From Veillonella sp. (GTDB taxonomy: Bacteria; Bacillota; Negativicutes; Veillonellales; Veillonellaceae): a DNA stretch of 64,000 bases. Below the pieces are notes generated by a model. The model did not search any database. It was not told the DNA's origin and was given only the letters and a program-made list of their open reading frames with translations. Positions within the stretch are counted from its first letter, which is position 1; each line of letters opens with the position of its first letter. Made by a program: the position numbers and the translations under genes. This document shows, piece by piece, positions 62,678 to 64,000 of the stretch. The stretch spans positions 1-64,000 of the forward strand of contig NZ_JAGZMO010000001.1 of assembly GCF_018364065.1 (NCBI RefSeq), in the 5' to 3' direction.

Positions 62678-63010
62678 TATATGAATTATTGCAGGAATCA
62701 TATATAATAGGATTCATATAAGAAATACAGATGTACATATATAGCGGTATAACATATAGACGTATAAACAAATAAACGTATAAACAAAGAAACGTATAAA
62801 TGAATAGACGTACATATAGAAATATATGTTTAGAAGTATGTGTACAGAAGTATGTGTATAGAAGTAAAAGAAGTGTAGGCGGCAATGGTACCCAATGTAA
62901 ACAACAATTGGCACTCAATGTTTGGAACAAATGGCATTCAATGTAAGGGACAACTAGCCAAATAATTAATGTATTGGGAATCAATGCCGAAAGTAGAAAG
63001 GAAGATGTTT
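62678..63010. other. Gene-less, repeat-rich stretch before the aminotransferase
   Basis: About 330 bases. At 62755-62870 short units such as ACGTATAAACAAA and GAAGTATGTGTA recur in imperfect tandem, and at 62885-62945 a GGCA-CAATGTAA-GG-ACAA pattern recurs three times (about 22-29 base period). No ORF is accepted. Confidence 0.5.
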
Positions 63011-64000
63011 ATGAAGTTCACGTATTCGTTACCGGAGAAGGCTATGTTGAAAGGGCCGAATTTTATCCGCGAGGTGTTTGAGCGCGGCGCGTCGATTCCG
63101 GGATTTATCAGTTTCGGTATCGGGAATCCCGCATCAGAAGCCATTCCTGTGGAAGCGATTCAAGAGGCTTTTGACCATGTGGTTCACAATAACCCGATTG
63201 AAATATTGCAATACGGCCCTATGACGGGGGATGCCCGCTTGCGTGAGCAGACTATAGAGCGTTTAACGACAGTGCGAAATATGCCTAGAGAAGGGCAGCA
63301 GTTATTGCTCTCCATCGGTGCGGGCCAGGATTTAGGACTTGTACCGCGTACGCTTTGCAATCCGGGCGACGAAGTTTACATGGATACGTATACCTTTACC
63401 AGTGCTATCGGCGCTGTGCGTAATATTGGCGCCGTTCCTGTAGCGGTAGGCGGGGATGAGTTCGGTATGAGCCCTGATGCGCTTCGTGAAGCGATTAAGA
63501 AGAGTCATGGCAAAGGTCGTTACATTTATTTGATTCCGAACTTCCAAAATCCAACAGGCCTTACAATGCCGTTAGAACGCCGTAAGGAAATTTACGAAGT
63601 GGCCTCTCAATATGGCCTCTTCATTTTCGAAGACGATCCGTATGGTGAAATCCGCTTTACTGAATCAGCTGTGCCGACATTTAAGTCTTTTGATACGGAA
63701 GACCGCGTTATCTACGCCGGTTCCTATTCGAAAACGCTATCCGCCGGTTTGCGTGTAGGCTATTTATACGGACCGGAACAGGTGATTGAAGCCATTCAAC
63801 GTTTGAAAAACAGCTCGGACGGCCAGATGCCGCTCGTAACACAGCGCGTCATTTCCTATTTGTTGGAACACATCGACTACAATGCTCAAATCCGGAACGT
63901 ATCCCGCATTTACAAAAACAAAGCGGATATTATGCTCGACACTTTCAGAGCGCATGGCAGCAAAGAGGTTTCGTTTATTGAACCTACGGGCGGTATGTTT
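63011..64000 (+). CDS. PLP-dependent aminotransferase, class I/II (cut by window end)
   Basis: 330 codons are visible, without a stop before the window end. Fold type I aminotransferase features: FISFGIGNPASEAIP near the N-terminus, GPMTGDARLREQ, GAGQDLGLVPRTLCNPGD, YLIPNFQNPTGLTMP with the conserved Asn/Pro, EDDPYGEIRF and SYSKTLSAGLRVGY with the PLP-binding Lys. This resembles the LysN / 2-aminoadipate or MocR-type catalytic domain; no HTH domain is present, so it acts as a cytoplasmic enzyme. Substrate unknown. The ATG at 63011 has AAGGA 8 bases upstream, while the ATG at 63005 is too close to it. Confidence 0.85.
   Translation, partial: MKFTYSLPEKAMLKGPNFIREVFERGASIPGFISFGIGNPASEAIPVEAIQEAFDHVVHNNPIEILQYGPMTGDARLREQTIERLTTVRNMPREGQQLLLSIGAGQDLGLVPRTLCNPGDEVYMDTYTFTSAIGAVRNIGAVPVAVGGDEFGMSPDALREAIKKSHGKGRYIYLIPNFQNPTGLTMPLERRKEIYEVASQYGLFIFEDDPYGEIRFTESAVPTFKSFDTEDRVIYAGSYSKTLSAGLRVGYLYGPEQVIEAIQRLKNSSDGQMPLVTQRVISYLLEHIDYNAQIRNVSRIYKNKADIMLDTFRAHGSKEVSFIEPTGGMF

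Overview
The window looks like a chromosomal segment of a diderm Firmicute of the class Negativicutes, most likely Veillonella (inferred from gene content, not from a search). The housekeeping blocks keep Bacillus/Clostridium gene order: purR-glmU-prs-pth, tmk-holB-ricT-trmN6-rsmI-metG-tatD, and yabE-rnmV-rsmA. Further on lie two large trimeric autotransporter adhesins, which need an outer membrane. Start sites are typical of low-GC Firmicutes, with strong GGAGG-type ribosome binding sites and several TTG/GTG starts.

Layout. 1-73 is the 3' end of a 5S rRNA gene, so an rRNA operon lies to the left. It is followed by a terminator and two tandem copies (about 227 bp apart) of an unrecognised structured element whose helices are kept by compensatory changes. 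640-6782 holds a LUD-domain protein, an M20 amidohydrolase, a GltS-type symporter, tRNA-Trp with two identical tRNA-Arg genes, and NhaA. 7143-20986 holds a 3D-domain cell-wall protein, the purR-glmU-prs-pth block, an unknown 65-aa protein, a Nudix hydrolase and the tmk-to-tatD operon. 21195-26447 is a polyphosphate operon with two Ppx/GppA paralogues (the second degenerate) and Ppk1. 27114-36775 holds a YabE/RpfB-like protein, rnmV, rsmA, a polysaccharide deacetylase, prfC, topB and a DEAD-box helicase.

37427-46939 is a metal and membrane region: feoA-feoB with Fur-like sites, a Cys-rich FeoB-associated peptide, a P1B-type ATPase with an atypical metal motif and a small partner, two unknown membrane proteins, an ECF S component behind a possible structured leader, and a zinc-binding lipoprotein. 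47025-54010 holds the SCIFF ranthipeptide precursor scfA (47 aa) with its radical SAM maturase scfB, then hypF-hypC-hypD-hypE for [NiFe]-hydrogenase maturation. 54846-61569 holds the two adhesins. A TVP38-family protein and a PLP aminotransferase cut by the window end close the segment.

Two patterns are not explained by ordinary annotation. One is the covarying tandem RNA-like element after the rRNA operon. The other is that several genes (glmU, the Nudix gene, topB, the DEAD-box gene, prfC and the TVP38 gene) are followed by imperfect tandem copies of their own 3' ends, stop codon included. I call these 3'-end echo repeats. Both rest on visible sequence; their function or mechanism is inference.
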